A program made the translations under genes and the position numbers. Shown here in pieces: positions 1-6,356 of a stretch of DNA of 12,533 bases. The DNA is taken from the NCBI GenBank assembly GCA_023436825.1, contig JAEZHS010000256.1, positions 1 to 12,533 on the forward strand. The letters run 5' to 3'. Each line of letters starts with the position of its first letter. The stretch's first letter is position 1. Source of the stretch: Pseudomonadota bacterium (lineage in GTDB: Bacteria > Pseudomonadota > Alphaproteobacteria > Reyranellales > Reyranellaceae). The notes beneath the pieces are model-generated. The model saw only the letters and a list, made by a program, of their open reading frames with translations. It made no database searches and had not been told where the DNA came from.

Positions 1-134
1 CCACGGCCGAGCGCCTCGCCGCATTGGGCGCCGAGCCGCTCGCCGGGCCGCCGCAGGACGTCACCACCCTCGTCAGCGCCGACCGTGAACGCTGGGGCAA
101 GGTGATCCGCGAAGGAAACATCAAGCCCGAATGA
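1..134 (+). CDS. Bug-family (TctC) solute-binding protein, 3' end only
   Basis: This is the last 43 codons of a gene that begins outside the window, read from base 3 to a TGA at 132-134. The peptide runs TAERLAALGAEPL through RERWGKVIREGNIKPE. It matches the usual C-terminus of Bug/TctC periplasmic binding proteins, in which a leucine- and glycine-containing helix is followed by a tryptophan helix and a final 'G-I-K' strand. It also resembles the end of the complete Bug protein encoded just downstream (EKLAALGQDIPP ... [13 protein letters not shown]). The family binds small carboxylates or related solutes in the periplasm. The ligand cannot be told from this fragment. The downstream gene could be a paralogue from tandem duplication. 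Family assignment is fairly secure, but nothing can be said about the N-terminus. Confidence 0.8.
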   Translation, partial: TAERLAALGAEPLAGPPQDVTTLVSADRERWGKVIREGNIKPE

Positions 135-158
135 GGCGCAGCGCTCGCTACAGGCCCG

Positions 159-250
159 CTGTCATCCCGACCGTAGCGAGGGACCTTTCCTGCGGCTTCA
201 AAGGCCCCTCGCTTCGGTTAGCGCGGGGTAACCCCCGCGCCGGGTGACAG
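159..250. repeat. Imperfect palindromic intergenic repeat with three-way-junction fold
   Basis: Between the two Bug genes the DNA can fold into nested arms. The outer stem is 159-169 with 241-250 (CTGTCA/TGACAG plus CCCG/CGGG, one bulged T). The inner stem is 170-182 with 206-218 (ACCGTAGCGAGGG against CCCTCGCTTCGGT, 12 of 13 paired). A short stem at 184-188 with 200-204 (CCTTT/AAAGG) lies inside it. A lateral hairpin spans 221-240, with arms GCGCGGGG and CCCCGCGC and a 4-nt loop. The 'GTCATCCCGA..GTAGCGAGGGA' wording is familiar from dispersed repeats in alphaproteobacterial genomes. It could also end transcription of the upstream Bug gene, but there is no T tract. Confidence 0.7.
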
Positions 251-340
251 TCATGACTCGCCGACCAGTGATAGTCGGTACTAGCGTGTGGGTGTTTCAA
301 CCGTCGTAGCGGCGTGCTCTACTCCTCGGTGGAGGAAGCA

Positions 341-1324
341 ATGAACCCGCCGCGTCGATGGCTTTTGACGGCCGCGAGCGTCGCCGCATTGTTCGCGGCA
401 TTTCCGGCCACCGCACAACCGTACCCCTCGCGTCCCGTCACCATGATCGTCCCGGCCTCGGCCGGCGGTCCGACCGACGCCATCGCCCGCGTGATGTCCG
501 AGCGCATGACCGCCAATCTCGGCGGCACCGTGCTGGTCGACAACGTGGCGGGCGCGGCCGGTTCGATCGGCGTCGGCAAGGTCGCGCGCTCCACGCCCGA
601 CGGCTACACGCTCGGCATCGGCCAGTGGAGCCACTACGTGCTGAACGGCGCCACCTACGCCCTGCAGTACGACCTGCTGGCTGATTTCGCGCCAGTCGCC
701 CTGATCGTGACCGGCCCGCTGCTGATCGTGAGCCGCAAGGACCTGCCCGCGAACAACCTCAACGAGCTGGTGGCCTGGCTGAAGGCCAATCCGGACAGGG
801 CCACCGCCGGCACGGGCGGCATCGGCACCCCGGGGCACATCTCCGGCATCTTCTTCCAGAGGATGACCGGCACGTCCTTCCAGTTCGTGCCCTATCGCGG
901 CACCGCGCCCGCGTTGCGCGACCTGCTGGCCGGCCAGATCGACATCATGCTCGACCAGGCCTCCAACGTGCTGCCTCAGCTCAATGCCGGCGCGATCAAG
1001 GGCTTCGCCGTGACGGCCAAGGAGCGCCTGGCGTCGGCGCCCCAGGTGCCGACCGTCGGCGAGGCGGGCCTGCCGGACCTGATCGTCTCGGTATGGCACG
1101 GCCTGTGGGCGCCCAAGGGCACGCCAACCGACATCATCGCCAAACTCAACGCGGCCGTCGTGAAGTCGCTGGGCGAGGCCGGCACCAAGGAGAAGCTTGC
1201 CGCGCTGGGCCAGGACATCCCGCCCGCCGACCAGCTCACGCCGCAGGCGCTCGGCGCCTGGCAGAAGGCCGAGATCGAGAAGTGGTGGCCCATCGTCAAG
1301 GAAGCGGGGATCAAGGCCGAATGA
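341..1324 (+). CDS. Bug-family (TctC-like) periplasmic solute-binding protein
   Basis: This is a complete 327-residue Bug protein, the normal length for the family. These proteins bind carboxylates or other small solutes in the periplasm, often for a tripartite (TctABC-type) carrier. I chose ATG 341 over an in-frame codon at 314 because GGAGGA at 331-336 sits 4 nt upstream and the signal peptide then starts cleanly. Residues 1-25 are a signal peptide: RR at 5-6, a hydrophobic core at 8-21, and an A-T-A/Q cleavage site at 25/26. The mature protein opens with the family's 'YPSRPVTMIVP' strand and a GGPTD ligand-loop motif at about 42-46. PDGYTLGIG follows near 86-94. The C-terminus is '[13 protein letters not shown]'. 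No membrane TctA/TctB partner gene is visible, so this is probably an orphan receptor, as is common. The ligand is unknown. The stop overlaps the next start (ATGA), implying translational coupling with the monooxygenase. Confidence 0.93.
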   Translation: MNPPRRWLLTAASVAALFAAFPATAQPYPSRPVTMIVPASAGGPTDAIARVMSERMTANLGGTVLVDNVAGAAGSIGVGKVARSTPDGYTLGIGQWSHYVLNGATYALQYDLLADFAPVALIVTGPLLIVSRKDLPANNLNELVAWLKANPDRATAGTGGIGTPGHISGIFFQRMTGTSFQFVPYRGTAPALRDLLAGQIDIMLDQASNVLPQLNAGAIKGFAVTAKERLASAPQVPTVGEAGLPDLIVSVWHGLWAPKGTPTDIIAKLNAAVVKSLGEAGTKEKLAALGQDIPPADQLTPQALGAWQKAEIEKWWPIVKEAGIKAE

Positions 1325-2319
1325 AACTGGGCGTCCTTCAATTCTTCAGCTGGCCCGGCCGGCGCGGCCCGTTGGAAGAGGTCTATGCCCGTGCGCTGGA
1401 GCGCATCGAGATCATGGACCGCACCGGTTTCGATGCGGTGTGGCTGGCCGAGCATCATTTCACGACCTACAGCGTCTGCCCCTCGGTTCACATGGTGGGG
1501 GTGCTCGCTGCGGCGCGCACCAAGCAGTTGCGCATCGGCACCGCGGTGTCGCTGGCCGCGCTCTACCATCCGCTGCGGCTGGCCGAAGAGGTCGCTCTGC
1601 TCGACCTGCTGTCGGGCGGGCGCGTCAACTGGGGCGCCGGCCGTGGCTTCGCCCGTTCGGAATTCAACGCTTTCGGCGTGCCCCCGGAGGAGAGCACGGA
1701 TCGTTTCCGCGAGGCCGTCGACATCGTCCTGAAAGCCTGGACCGAGGAGCGCCTCACCTACAAGGGGGCGCACTTCTCCTTCGATGATATCGAGCTCCTG
1801 CCCAAGCCCCTGCAGCGACCGCATCCGCCGATCTGGATGGCCGCGACCTCGGAGCCTGCCATCGACTGGGCGGCGAGCCGCGGCTTTTCGATCCTGATGG
1901 ATCCGCACTCCTCGACGAAAGAGCTCGGCGCCAAGCGCCGGCGCTATCGCGACAAGCTTGCCGGATCGGGCTTCGCGGATTCAGGCCGCGACATCCCGAT
2001 GGCGCGGCTGCTGGCGCTTGCGCCGACCCAGGCCGACGCCGAAGCCATTGCGCGCCGCGGCGCGCAATGGCTGGTCGACTCCTACGCGGGTCCGCAGCAT
2101 GCCAGTCAGAAGACCATGCACACGCAACGGACCTACGACGGCAAGGAGCCCGTGCAGCACTACCTCGACAGCGTGATCCTGCACGGCACGCCCGCCTCAG
2201 TGGTCGAGCAGATCGTCCGCCTGAAGGAAGAGATCGGGCTCAACTACCTGATGTGCGCGCCGCTCAGCCGCGACACCTTCAGGCTGCTAGCCGATGAGGT
2301 TCTGCCGCGGCTGCTGTGA
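1321..2319 (+). CDS. Luciferase-like (LLM class) flavin-dependent monooxygenase
   Basis: The 332-residue product has the bacterial-luciferase TIM-barrel layout. It opens with 'MKLGVLQFF'. The AEHHF motif (43-47) marks the flavin-side active site. [20 protein letters not shown] (71-90) and [14 protein letters not shown] (97-110) are the conserved family segments, and [15 protein letters not shown] is the usual later strand. Members use reduced FMN or F420 to oxidise diverse substrates, such as aldehydes, sulfonates and aromatics. The exact reaction cannot be read from sequence. ATG 1321 overlaps the stop of the Bug gene by four bases (ATGA). The two are therefore probably co-translated, and the monooxygenase may act on whatever the Bug protein captures (inference). 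Its last 41 bases are shared with the convergent EVE gene. Confidence 0.93.
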   Translation: MKLGVLQFFSWPGRRGPLEEVYARALERIEIMDRTGFDAVWLAEHHFTTYSVCPSVHMVGVLAAARTKQLRIGTAVSLAALYHPLRLAEEVALLDLLSGGRVNWGAGRGFARSEFNAFGVPPEESTDRFREAVDIVLKAWTEERLTYKGAHFSFDDIELLPKPLQRPHPPIWMAATSEPAIDWAASRGFSILMDPHSSTKELGAKRRRYRDKLAGSGFADSGRDIPMARLLALAPTQADAEAIARRGAQWLVDSYAGPQHASQKTMHTQRTYDGKEPVQHYLDSVILHGTPASVVEQIVRLKEEIGLNYLMCAPLSRDTFRLLADEVLPRLL

Positions 2320-2743
2320 ACATCGCCTCGGCGATCAGCGCCATGTCGGCGTCGCTGATCTCGATCACGCCCTGGCGCAGCCGGTAGCCCCAGTTCTTCT
2401 CCTGCGTGAAGGCAAGCTGCGCCTGCAGTATGGCGAGTGGCATGGACTCGGCCTCGTGCCAGGCGACCTCGCGCCGGAACGGCTTGAAGCCGAAGCCCAT
2501 GTCGGCCTGGTAGGGTTTGCCCGGCTTCACCGTGCCGATGGCCGTGAAGGCCTGCAGCCGATCCTTGCCGCGCTGGGCGTGGCTCGGCGTGTAGGTGCGA
2601 TTGGGCGAATAGTAGACGATGCGGTCGCCCGGCTGGATACGCCGCAGAGGCGTCGCCTTGCCGTGGTTGATCTGCATGAAGCCCCCGTCGCGTCCGATCT
2701 CGACATGCTCGGCAGAAGCGACTGCCAGCCAGTTCCTGCTCAT
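2279..2743 (-). CDS. EVE-domain (PUA-like) protein
   Basis: The 154-residue product is a single EVE domain, an RNA/DNA-binding fold related to PUA and YTH domains. The N-terminus '[17 protein letters not shown]' is the typical first strand. It is followed by '[13 protein letters not shown]', '[10 protein letters not shown]' and '[14 protein letters not shown]', which form the family core. EVE domains are thought to recognise modified bases in nucleic acid, and some occur in defence loci. The role of free-standing copies is unknown. ATG 2743 is preceded by a GGAGAA ribosome site. The 3' end overlaps the monooxygenase gene by 41 bp tail-to-tail. A site nearly identical to one at the WYL-regulator promoter lies 43 bp upstream of the start, so this gene is probably a target of that regulator (inference). 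Confidence 0.88.
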   Translation of the reverse strand: MSRNWLAVASAEHVEIGRDGGFMQINHGKATPLRRIQPGDRIVYYSPNRTYTPSHAQRGKDRLQAFTAIGTVKPGKPYQADMGFGFKPFRREVAWHEAESMPLAILQAQLAFTQEKNWGYRLRQGVIEISDADMALIAEAMFTAAAAEPHRLAA

Positions 2744-2785
2744 GGGGTTCTCCGTGATTGTTGGGAGAGGAACATACGCTTGGCA

Positions 2786-2806
2786 GCTGTCAGATTATGT
2801 CAGCAG
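2786..2806. promoter_or_regulatory. Candidate WYL-regulator operator upstream of EVE gene
   Basis: This 21-bp site reads GCTGTCAG, A, TTATG, T, CAGCAG. It matches the site at 3657-3677 in 19 of 21 positions. The two sites lie outside coding sequence, each just upstream of a minus-strand gene: this one 43 bp before the EVE start, the other 22 bp before the WYL-regulator start. Inverted TGTCA/TGACA-type half-sites are plausible for a dimeric HTH protein. Shared placement is the main argument. Binding is inferred. Confidence 0.65.
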
Positions 2807-2820
2807 CGGATCCGGATGGC

Positions 2821-2928
2821 CCTCATCCTGAGGAGCATCGCGAAGCGATGCGTCTCGAAGGATGGGCAACATCAAGGCGGATTGCCCACCCTTCGAGACG
2901 CGCCCTGAGGGCGCTCCTCAGGGTGAGG
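2821..2928. repeat. Cloverleaf-shaped palindromic intergenic repeat (four-way junction)
   Basis: The 108-bp element folds almost completely. The outer stem is 2821-2834 with 2915-2928 (13 of 14 paired). The central long stem is 2852-2869 with 2882-2899 (17 of 18) and closes a 12-nt loop. Two perfect side hairpins sit where the stems meet. One is GCATCGC-GAA-GCGATGC at 2835-2851, the other GCGCCC-TGA-GGGCGC at 2900-2914. No base is left unpaired at the junction. 'CCTCATCCTGAGGAGC' and 'TTCGAGACGC' words are typical of dispersed repeats in Bradyrhizobium-like alphaproteobacteria. It fills most of the gap between the EVE gene and the regulator gene and ends 8 bp before the regulator's stop codon. 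Confidence 0.88.
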
Positions 2929-2936
2929 TGTGCGTG

Positions 2937-3635
2937 TTACTTCTCGCTGGCTTCTTTCGTCGCTTCGCGCTCGCGCCATTCCTTCAGCATGGCCTGGCGG
3001 CGGCGCGGATAGCGCTTTTCGGTCATGTTCAGGGTGACGATGCGGTCGGTGCGGAAGTGGCGAAAGTCCTCGCGCAGCTCGCACCACGCCACGACGACAC
3101 GCACCTTCTCGAAGAAGCTGAGCGCAAACGGCCAGATGGTGCGCTTGCTGTCGGCGCCGTTGGTGTCGCGGTAGGAGAGACCGATCTTGCGCTCGGTGCG
3201 GATGGCCTGGCGGATCTTGGGCAATTGCGCGTCGCCCGCAGCGATGGGATCGCCCGGCCCGATCAGCAGGCCAGATTCGTCCAGCGTCTCGCGCAAGTCC
3301 TTCGGGAGGACCGCACCAATCTTGGCCAAAACGTTGGCGGCGGCATCGGCCAGGGCGCGGTCGGCGCGCTGATGCACCCAGCGCGAGCCCAGCACCAGCG
3401 CCTCGATCTCCTCCTCGCTGAACATCAGCGGCGGCAGCATGAAGCCCGGCCGCAGCACGTAGCCCACGCCCGCCTCGCCATCGATATGTGCGCCCTCGGC
3501 CTTCAGGAGCTCGATGTCGCGATAGAGTGTGCGCAGCGACACGCCGGTCGCCTCGGCAAGCGTAGCGCCGCTCACCGGATGGCGATGACGGCGCAGCACC
3601 TGGATCAGGTCGAGAAGACGTTGGGCGCGCGACAC
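2937..3635 (-). CDS. YafY/DeoR-type transcriptional regulator with HTH and WYL-like domain
   Basis: The 232-residue product starts with a winged HTH at about 3-60: 'RAQRLLDLIQVLRRHRHPVSGATLAEATGVS' and the recognition helix 'LRTLYRDIELL'. A linker follows ('GYVLRPGFMLPPLMFSEEEIEAL'). A WYL-type ligand or nucleic-acid-sensing domain lies at about 138-205 ('KIGLSYRD', 'VVVAWCELREDFRHFRTDRI'). This is the standard YafY layout and length. It starts at GTG 3635, behind AGAGGG about 4 nt upstream, because no ATG fits. A palindromic site at 3657-3677 lies 22 bp upstream, and a 19/21 copy lies upstream of the EVE gene, so autoregulation plus control of EVE is likely. The divergent lipid-kinase gene shares the same 55-bp gap. 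WYL regulators are common both in housekeeping and in anti-phage loci, and the effector here is unknown. Confidence 0.9.
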   Translation of the reverse strand: MSRAQRLLDLIQVLRRHRHPVSGATLAEATGVSLRTLYRDIELLKAEGAHIDGEAGVGYVLRPGFMLPPLMFSEEEIEALVLGSRWVHQRADRALADAAANVLAKIGAVLPKDLRETLDESGLLIGPGDPIAAGDAQLPKIRQAIRTERKIGLSYRDTNGADSKRTIWPFALSFFEKVRVVVAWCELREDFRHFRTDRIVTLNMTEKRYPRRRQAMLKEWREREATKEASEK

Positions 3636-3654
3636 GCTACCCTCTTACCGCAGT

Positions 3655-3677
3655 CTGCTGTCAGTTTATGGCAGCAG
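3655..3677. promoter_or_regulatory. Candidate WYL-regulator autoregulatory operator
   Basis: This is a near-perfect palindrome. The left arm CTGCTGTCA and right arm TGGCAGCAG pair in 8 of 9 positions around a 5-bp centre (GTTTA). It lies in the 55-bp gap between the divergent regulator (GTG 3635) and lipid kinase (ATG 3691). Bound protein would cover the promoter region of both. Positions 3657-3677 match 2786-2806 in 19 of 21 bases. Regulation is inferred from symmetry, recurrence and position. Confidence 0.68.
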
Positions 3678-3690
3678 TGAGAGGAGGATC

Positions 3691-4620
3691 ATGCGCGTCG
3701 CCGTGATCGTCAACCCGGCCGCCCGCAAGGGCGGGGCGCTGGCGCGCTGGCCCGCCATCCAGGCCGAGCTGGCGAGGCGCCTGGGTCCGGTCGAGCCCCT
3801 GTTCATCAAGGCTCCCGGCCATGCCACCGATCTTGCCCGCGCGGCCCTGGGGCAGGGCATCCGCCGCATCGTGGCCGTGGGCGGCGACGGCACGGTGAAC
3901 GAAAGCCTGAACGGCCTGCTCGACCCGTTAGGCCGCTTGATCGAGCCCGATGCGGTGCTCTGCCCCGTGCCGGCCGGCACCGCCAACGAGCTCAGCCGGG
4001 CGCTCGGCCACCTGGCGGTTGCCGGCAGCGCCTTCGACGCCGCCGCCAGCCCGCGCAGCCAGCCCATCGACCTGATGCGGGTGCATTGCACGGGGCCCGG
4101 CGGCCGCCCGGTCGACCGTTTCGGCTATCTGATCGTGGCGCTCGGGCTCGCGGCCACCATCAGCCATCGCACCTCCCAGTCGCGTTGGCTGAAAAAGCTG
4201 GGCGAGATCGCTTATCTCCTGATGACGCCGGGGGTGACGCTGGGCTACCGCCCGCGCGACATATCGATCGAGATCGACGGCGTGCCGGACGGCACACACC
4301 GGCTGTTCACGGCCATGGTGGGCAACACCGAGAATGGCGGCGGCGGGATGAAGCTGCTGCCGGGCGCCCGCTTCGACGATGGCGTGCTCGACCTGATCGA
4401 TGTCGGCGGCCTATCCCGGCTGGAAGTCCTGACGAACATCCTGCCCAAGCTCTACAGTGGCGCCCACGTCCACCATCCCAAGGTGAGGATGGCCCGTGGG
4501 ACCACCTTCCGCTTCGACTCGGCCGTAGAAACCCTGGTCGACCTCGACGGCGAGATGGTGGGCCGCCTCCCGCTGGAGGTCACCGTTCTGCCACAGGCCT
4601 TCCGGGTGGGAGCAGTCTAA
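3691..4620 (+). CDS. Diacylglycerol/sphingosine-kinase-family lipid kinase
   Basis: The 309-residue cytoplasmic enzyme has the DAGK catalytic fold (YegS/DgkB group, normal length about 300). It begins 'MRVAVIVNPAARKGG', the family's first strand and loop. The nucleotide-binding GGDGTVNE motif is at 64-71. A second conserved segment, 'PAGTANELSRALG', is at about 94-106. 'MVGNTENGGGGMKLLPGARFDDGVLDL' and a C-terminal 'VDLDGEMVGRLPLEVTVLP' complete the fold. Members phosphorylate diacylglycerol or related lipids with ATP; the substrate here is not evident. ATG 3691 follows a strong GAGGAGG site. The gene is divergent from the WYL regulator and shares its palindrome-bearing gap, so it may be co-regulated. 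The next gene starts 10 nt after its stop, suggesting one transcript. Confidence 0.93.
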   Translation: MRVAVIVNPAARKGGALARWPAIQAELARRLGPVEPLFIKAPGHATDLARAALGQGIRRIVAVGGDGTVNESLNGLLDPLGRLIEPDAVLCPVPAGTANELSRALGHLAVAGSAFDAAASPRSQPIDLMRVHCTGPGGRPVDRFGYLIVALGLAATISHRTSQSRWLKKLGEIAYLLMTPGVTLGYRPRDISIEIDGVPDGTHRLFTAMVGNTENGGGGMKLLPGARFDDGVLDLIDVGGLSRLEVLTNILPKLYSGAHVHHPKVRMARGTTFRFDSAVETLVDLDGEMVGRLPLEVTVLPQAFRVGAV

Positions 4621-4630
4621 GAAACCTCTC

Positions 4631-5098
4631 ATGCGTGCTGCTCTCTTCGTAATCCTGCCGGTCTTGTGCGCAGGGATTGCGTCGTCGGCTTGGGCCGACA
4701 AGGACAAGGGCAACAAGCATGGGCACAAGCATCGGGGGCAGACCGTCGTCGTCCAACCGGTGCGGGTCGTCGTGCCCGACCGCGATCGGGCCATCGTCTA
4801 CGACTATTATCGGGCCGAGTTTTCCGCCGGCCGCTGCCCGCCGGGCCTGGCGAAGAAAGGCAATGGCTGCCTGCCGCCCGGTCAGGCGAAGAAGCTCTGG
4901 GTCATCGGCCAGCCCCTGCCGCCCGCCATCGTCTACCAGCCCGTACCACCTGCCGTGGTGCAGCAGCTGGCGCCCGTGCCGCCAGGCTACGAGTACGTCC
5001 GCGTCGACGACGACGTGCTCCTGATGGACATGACCAACCGCATGGTCGCCGACGTCGTCAACGACCTGAACGAGTACGACAGTCTCGGCCTCGATTGA
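4631..5098 (+). CDS. RcnB-like secreted small protein
   Basis: The 155-residue product has a signal peptide (residues 1-22, cleavage after 'SSAWA'). A His/Lys-rich segment follows (DKDKGNKHGHKHRG, 23-36) that could bind metal. The body resembles the RcnB family: 'YYRAEFSAGRCPPGLAKKGNGCLPPG' at 59-84, a proline-rich stretch, and 'PPGYEYVRVDDDVLLMDMTNRMVADVVNDL' near the end. RcnB in E. coli affects Ni/Co homeostasis in the periplasm, but alphaproteobacterial relatives are mostly uncharacterised. Two Cys (69 and 80) may form a disulfide after export. It begins 10 nt after the lipid kinase, with no obvious ribosome site, so translation may depend on coupling. Both products relate to the envelope. 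Fold assignment is moderately sure, function is not. Confidence 0.75.
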   Translation: MRAALFVILPVLCAGIASSAWADKDKGNKHGHKHRGQTVVVQPVRVVVPDRDRAIVYDYYRAEFSAGRCPPGLAKKGNGCLPPGQAKKLWVIGQPLPPAIVYQPVPPAVVQQLAPVPPGYEYVRVDDDVLLMDMTNRMVADVVNDLNEYDSLGLD

Positions 5099-5117
5099 GC
5101 GACAGGCTCCGGGCCGG

Positions 5118-5909
5118 CTAGACGATGGGCAGCGAACCGCCGTCGATGCGGAACTCCACGCCGGTCATGGTCGCCGCCCGCGGCGATACGACGAAGGCGA
5201 CGAGGTCGGCGACCTCGGAGGGCTTGTTGGGTCGGCCCATCGGGATTCCACCGATCGCTGCCATCAGCTTGTCGCGCGCCGCTCCATAGTCCGAGCCGGC
5301 CTCCTTGGCCAACCGCTCGACGAGTGCGACAGCCGCCTCGGTCTCCGTCCAGCCCGGCGAAACGCGAACGACCCGCACGCCCTTGGGGCTGACCTCCTTC
5401 GAGAGCCCTTTGCTGTAGTTCGCAAGCGCCGCCTTCGCCGCCGCATAACCCAGCGTCGCCTCGCAAACGGGCGACTGTGCCTGGATGGACGTGACATGCA
5501 CGATCGCTCCCGAACCTTGGGCCAGCATCAGCGGTAGCAGCGCGCGGTCGAGGCGAATGGCCGGAAAGAGGTTGAGATCGAATTCCCTCTTCCATTCGCT
5601 TTCGTCGAGGGCGGCGAAGCCGCCGGCTGGCGCCGAGGAGCCGCCGAGAGCGTGGACGATGATGTCGATACCGCCGAGACGCGACCGGACGCTCTCGGCG
5701 ACGGTGGCGCACCCCTCGATGGTGGTGAGATCAGCCGACACCGTGAGAAGGCTGCCGTCGGACGGGACGGCCAGCGAACGCGCGGCGGCCAGGACGGCGG
5801 CGCCCTCTTCGCAAAGCCGCTCCGCCACGGCGCGGCCGATGCCCCGGCTTGCGCCGGTTACAAGGACGCGCTTGCCGCCGAGCCCATCCGAGATGCGTAT
5901 CGTCGTCAT
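5118..5909 (-). CDS. Short-chain dehydrogenase/reductase (SDR)
   Basis: This is a classical SDR of 263 residues. The NAD(P)-binding motif TGASRGIG is at 18-25. The active-site set is Asn113, Ser141 (HVTS), Tyr155 and Lys159 (YAAAK). The C-terminus 'GVEFRIDGGSLPIV' is the usual SDR ending. Arg22 in TGASRGIG and the later 'AAARS' hint at NADP(H), but that is weak. I chose ATG 5909, which has GGAG 6 nt upstream, rather than ATG 5921, whose GGAGG is only 1 nt away. The substrate is unknown. The gene is divergent from an HxlR-family regulator 47 bp away, the usual arrangement for a regulator and its single target. It ends 19 bp from the convergent RcnB-like gene. Confidence 0.92.
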   Translation of the reverse strand: MTTIRISDGLGGKRVLVTGASRGIGRAVAERLCEEGAAVLAAARSLAVPSDGSLLTVSADLTTIEGCATVAESVRSRLGGIDIIVHALGGSSAPAGGFAALDESEWKREFDLNLFPAIRLDRALLPLMLAQGSGAIVHVTSIQAQSPVCEATLGYAAAKAALANYSKGLSKEVSPKGVRVVRVSPGWTETEAAVALVERLAKEAGSDYGAARDKLMAAIGGIPMGRPNKPSEVADLVAFVVSPRAATMTGVEFRIDGGSLPIV

Positions 5910-5956
5910 TGAAGTCTCCATGCCTCCGTCCCCGGATTAGGGAGTAGGCTGACGCA

Positions 5957-6304
5957 ATGACAAGAACCGACGAAAAGGTAAGGCACGAACCGAAAAGTAA
6001 GGTGGATCGCCACGGCGTCCCTTACACGCCGCAAACGGCCGCCGCGGAAGTCGAGGCGGCCCTCAAGGTTGTCGCGGGTCGCTGGAAGCTCGTCATCCTG
6101 TTCCATCTCTTCGATGGCGCACGGCATCGCTTCTCCGACCTCGAGCGGGCGATCCCGGGAGTGTCGCAGAAGATGCTGATCCAGCAGCTGCGCCAGCTGG
6201 AGCGCGACGGTGTTGTGCTTCGGTTCGTCCACCCCCAGGTGCCGCCCAAGGTGGAGTATTGCCTGACCGAATGGGGCTTGGCGCTCTGCCCCGCCCTGGA
6301 TTAG
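5957..6304 (+). CDS. HxlR-family winged-helix regulator, C-terminus truncated by amber codon
   Basis: The 115-residue product is an HxlR-type regulator. The core is 'VVAGRWKLVILFHLFDGARHRFSDLERAIPGVSQKMLIQQLRQLERDGVVLR' (38-89), then the wing 'HPQVPPKVEYCLTEWGLALCPALD'. The family normally continues for another helix that helps form the dimer. Here TAG 6302-6304 stops the frame, yet the codons just beyond still encode 'ILVWAARRD', which looks like that missing helix. The gene is therefore probably broken or shortened by one substitution. ATG 5957 is preceded by GGAGTAGG. The conserved N-terminal Cys of redox-type HxlR proteins is absent. It likely controls the divergent SDR gene. Dimerisation and function may be impaired. 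Confidence 0.85.
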   Translation: MTRTDEKVRHEPKSKVDRHGVPYTPQTAAAEVEAALKVVAGRWKLVILFHLFDGARHRFSDLERAIPGVSQKMLIQQLRQLERDGVVLRFVHPQVPPKVEYCLTEWGLALCPALD

Positions 6305-6315
6305 ATCCTGGTCTG

Positions 6316-6339
6316 GGCAGCCAGACGCGACCGGCTGCC
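6316..6339. other. Small hairpin between convergent hxlR and purH
   Basis: GGCAGCC (6316-6322) and GGCTGCC (6333-6339) form a perfect 7-bp stem with a 10-nt loop. It lies in the 52-bp gap between the convergent HxlR stop and the purH stop. No T tract follows on either strand, so a terminator role is weak. Part of it also codes for the relict C-terminus of the HxlR protein. Confidence 0.25.
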
Positions 6340-6356
6340 GGGCCTGGCAACCGCGA

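Noticed and set aside
249..258. 10-bp palindrome AGTCATGACT
   Set aside because: Short, single copy, and directly abutting the larger repeat. No regulator is nearby to link it to.
322..335. Small CTCC/GGAG hairpin over the ribosome site of the Bug gene
   Set aside because: The stem is only four base pairs; likely chance in such GC-rich sequence.
2862..3680. 272-codon plus-strand open frame over the WYL regulator and repeat
   Set aside because: Antisense to the regulator and begins inside the palindromic repeat. No domain is visible.
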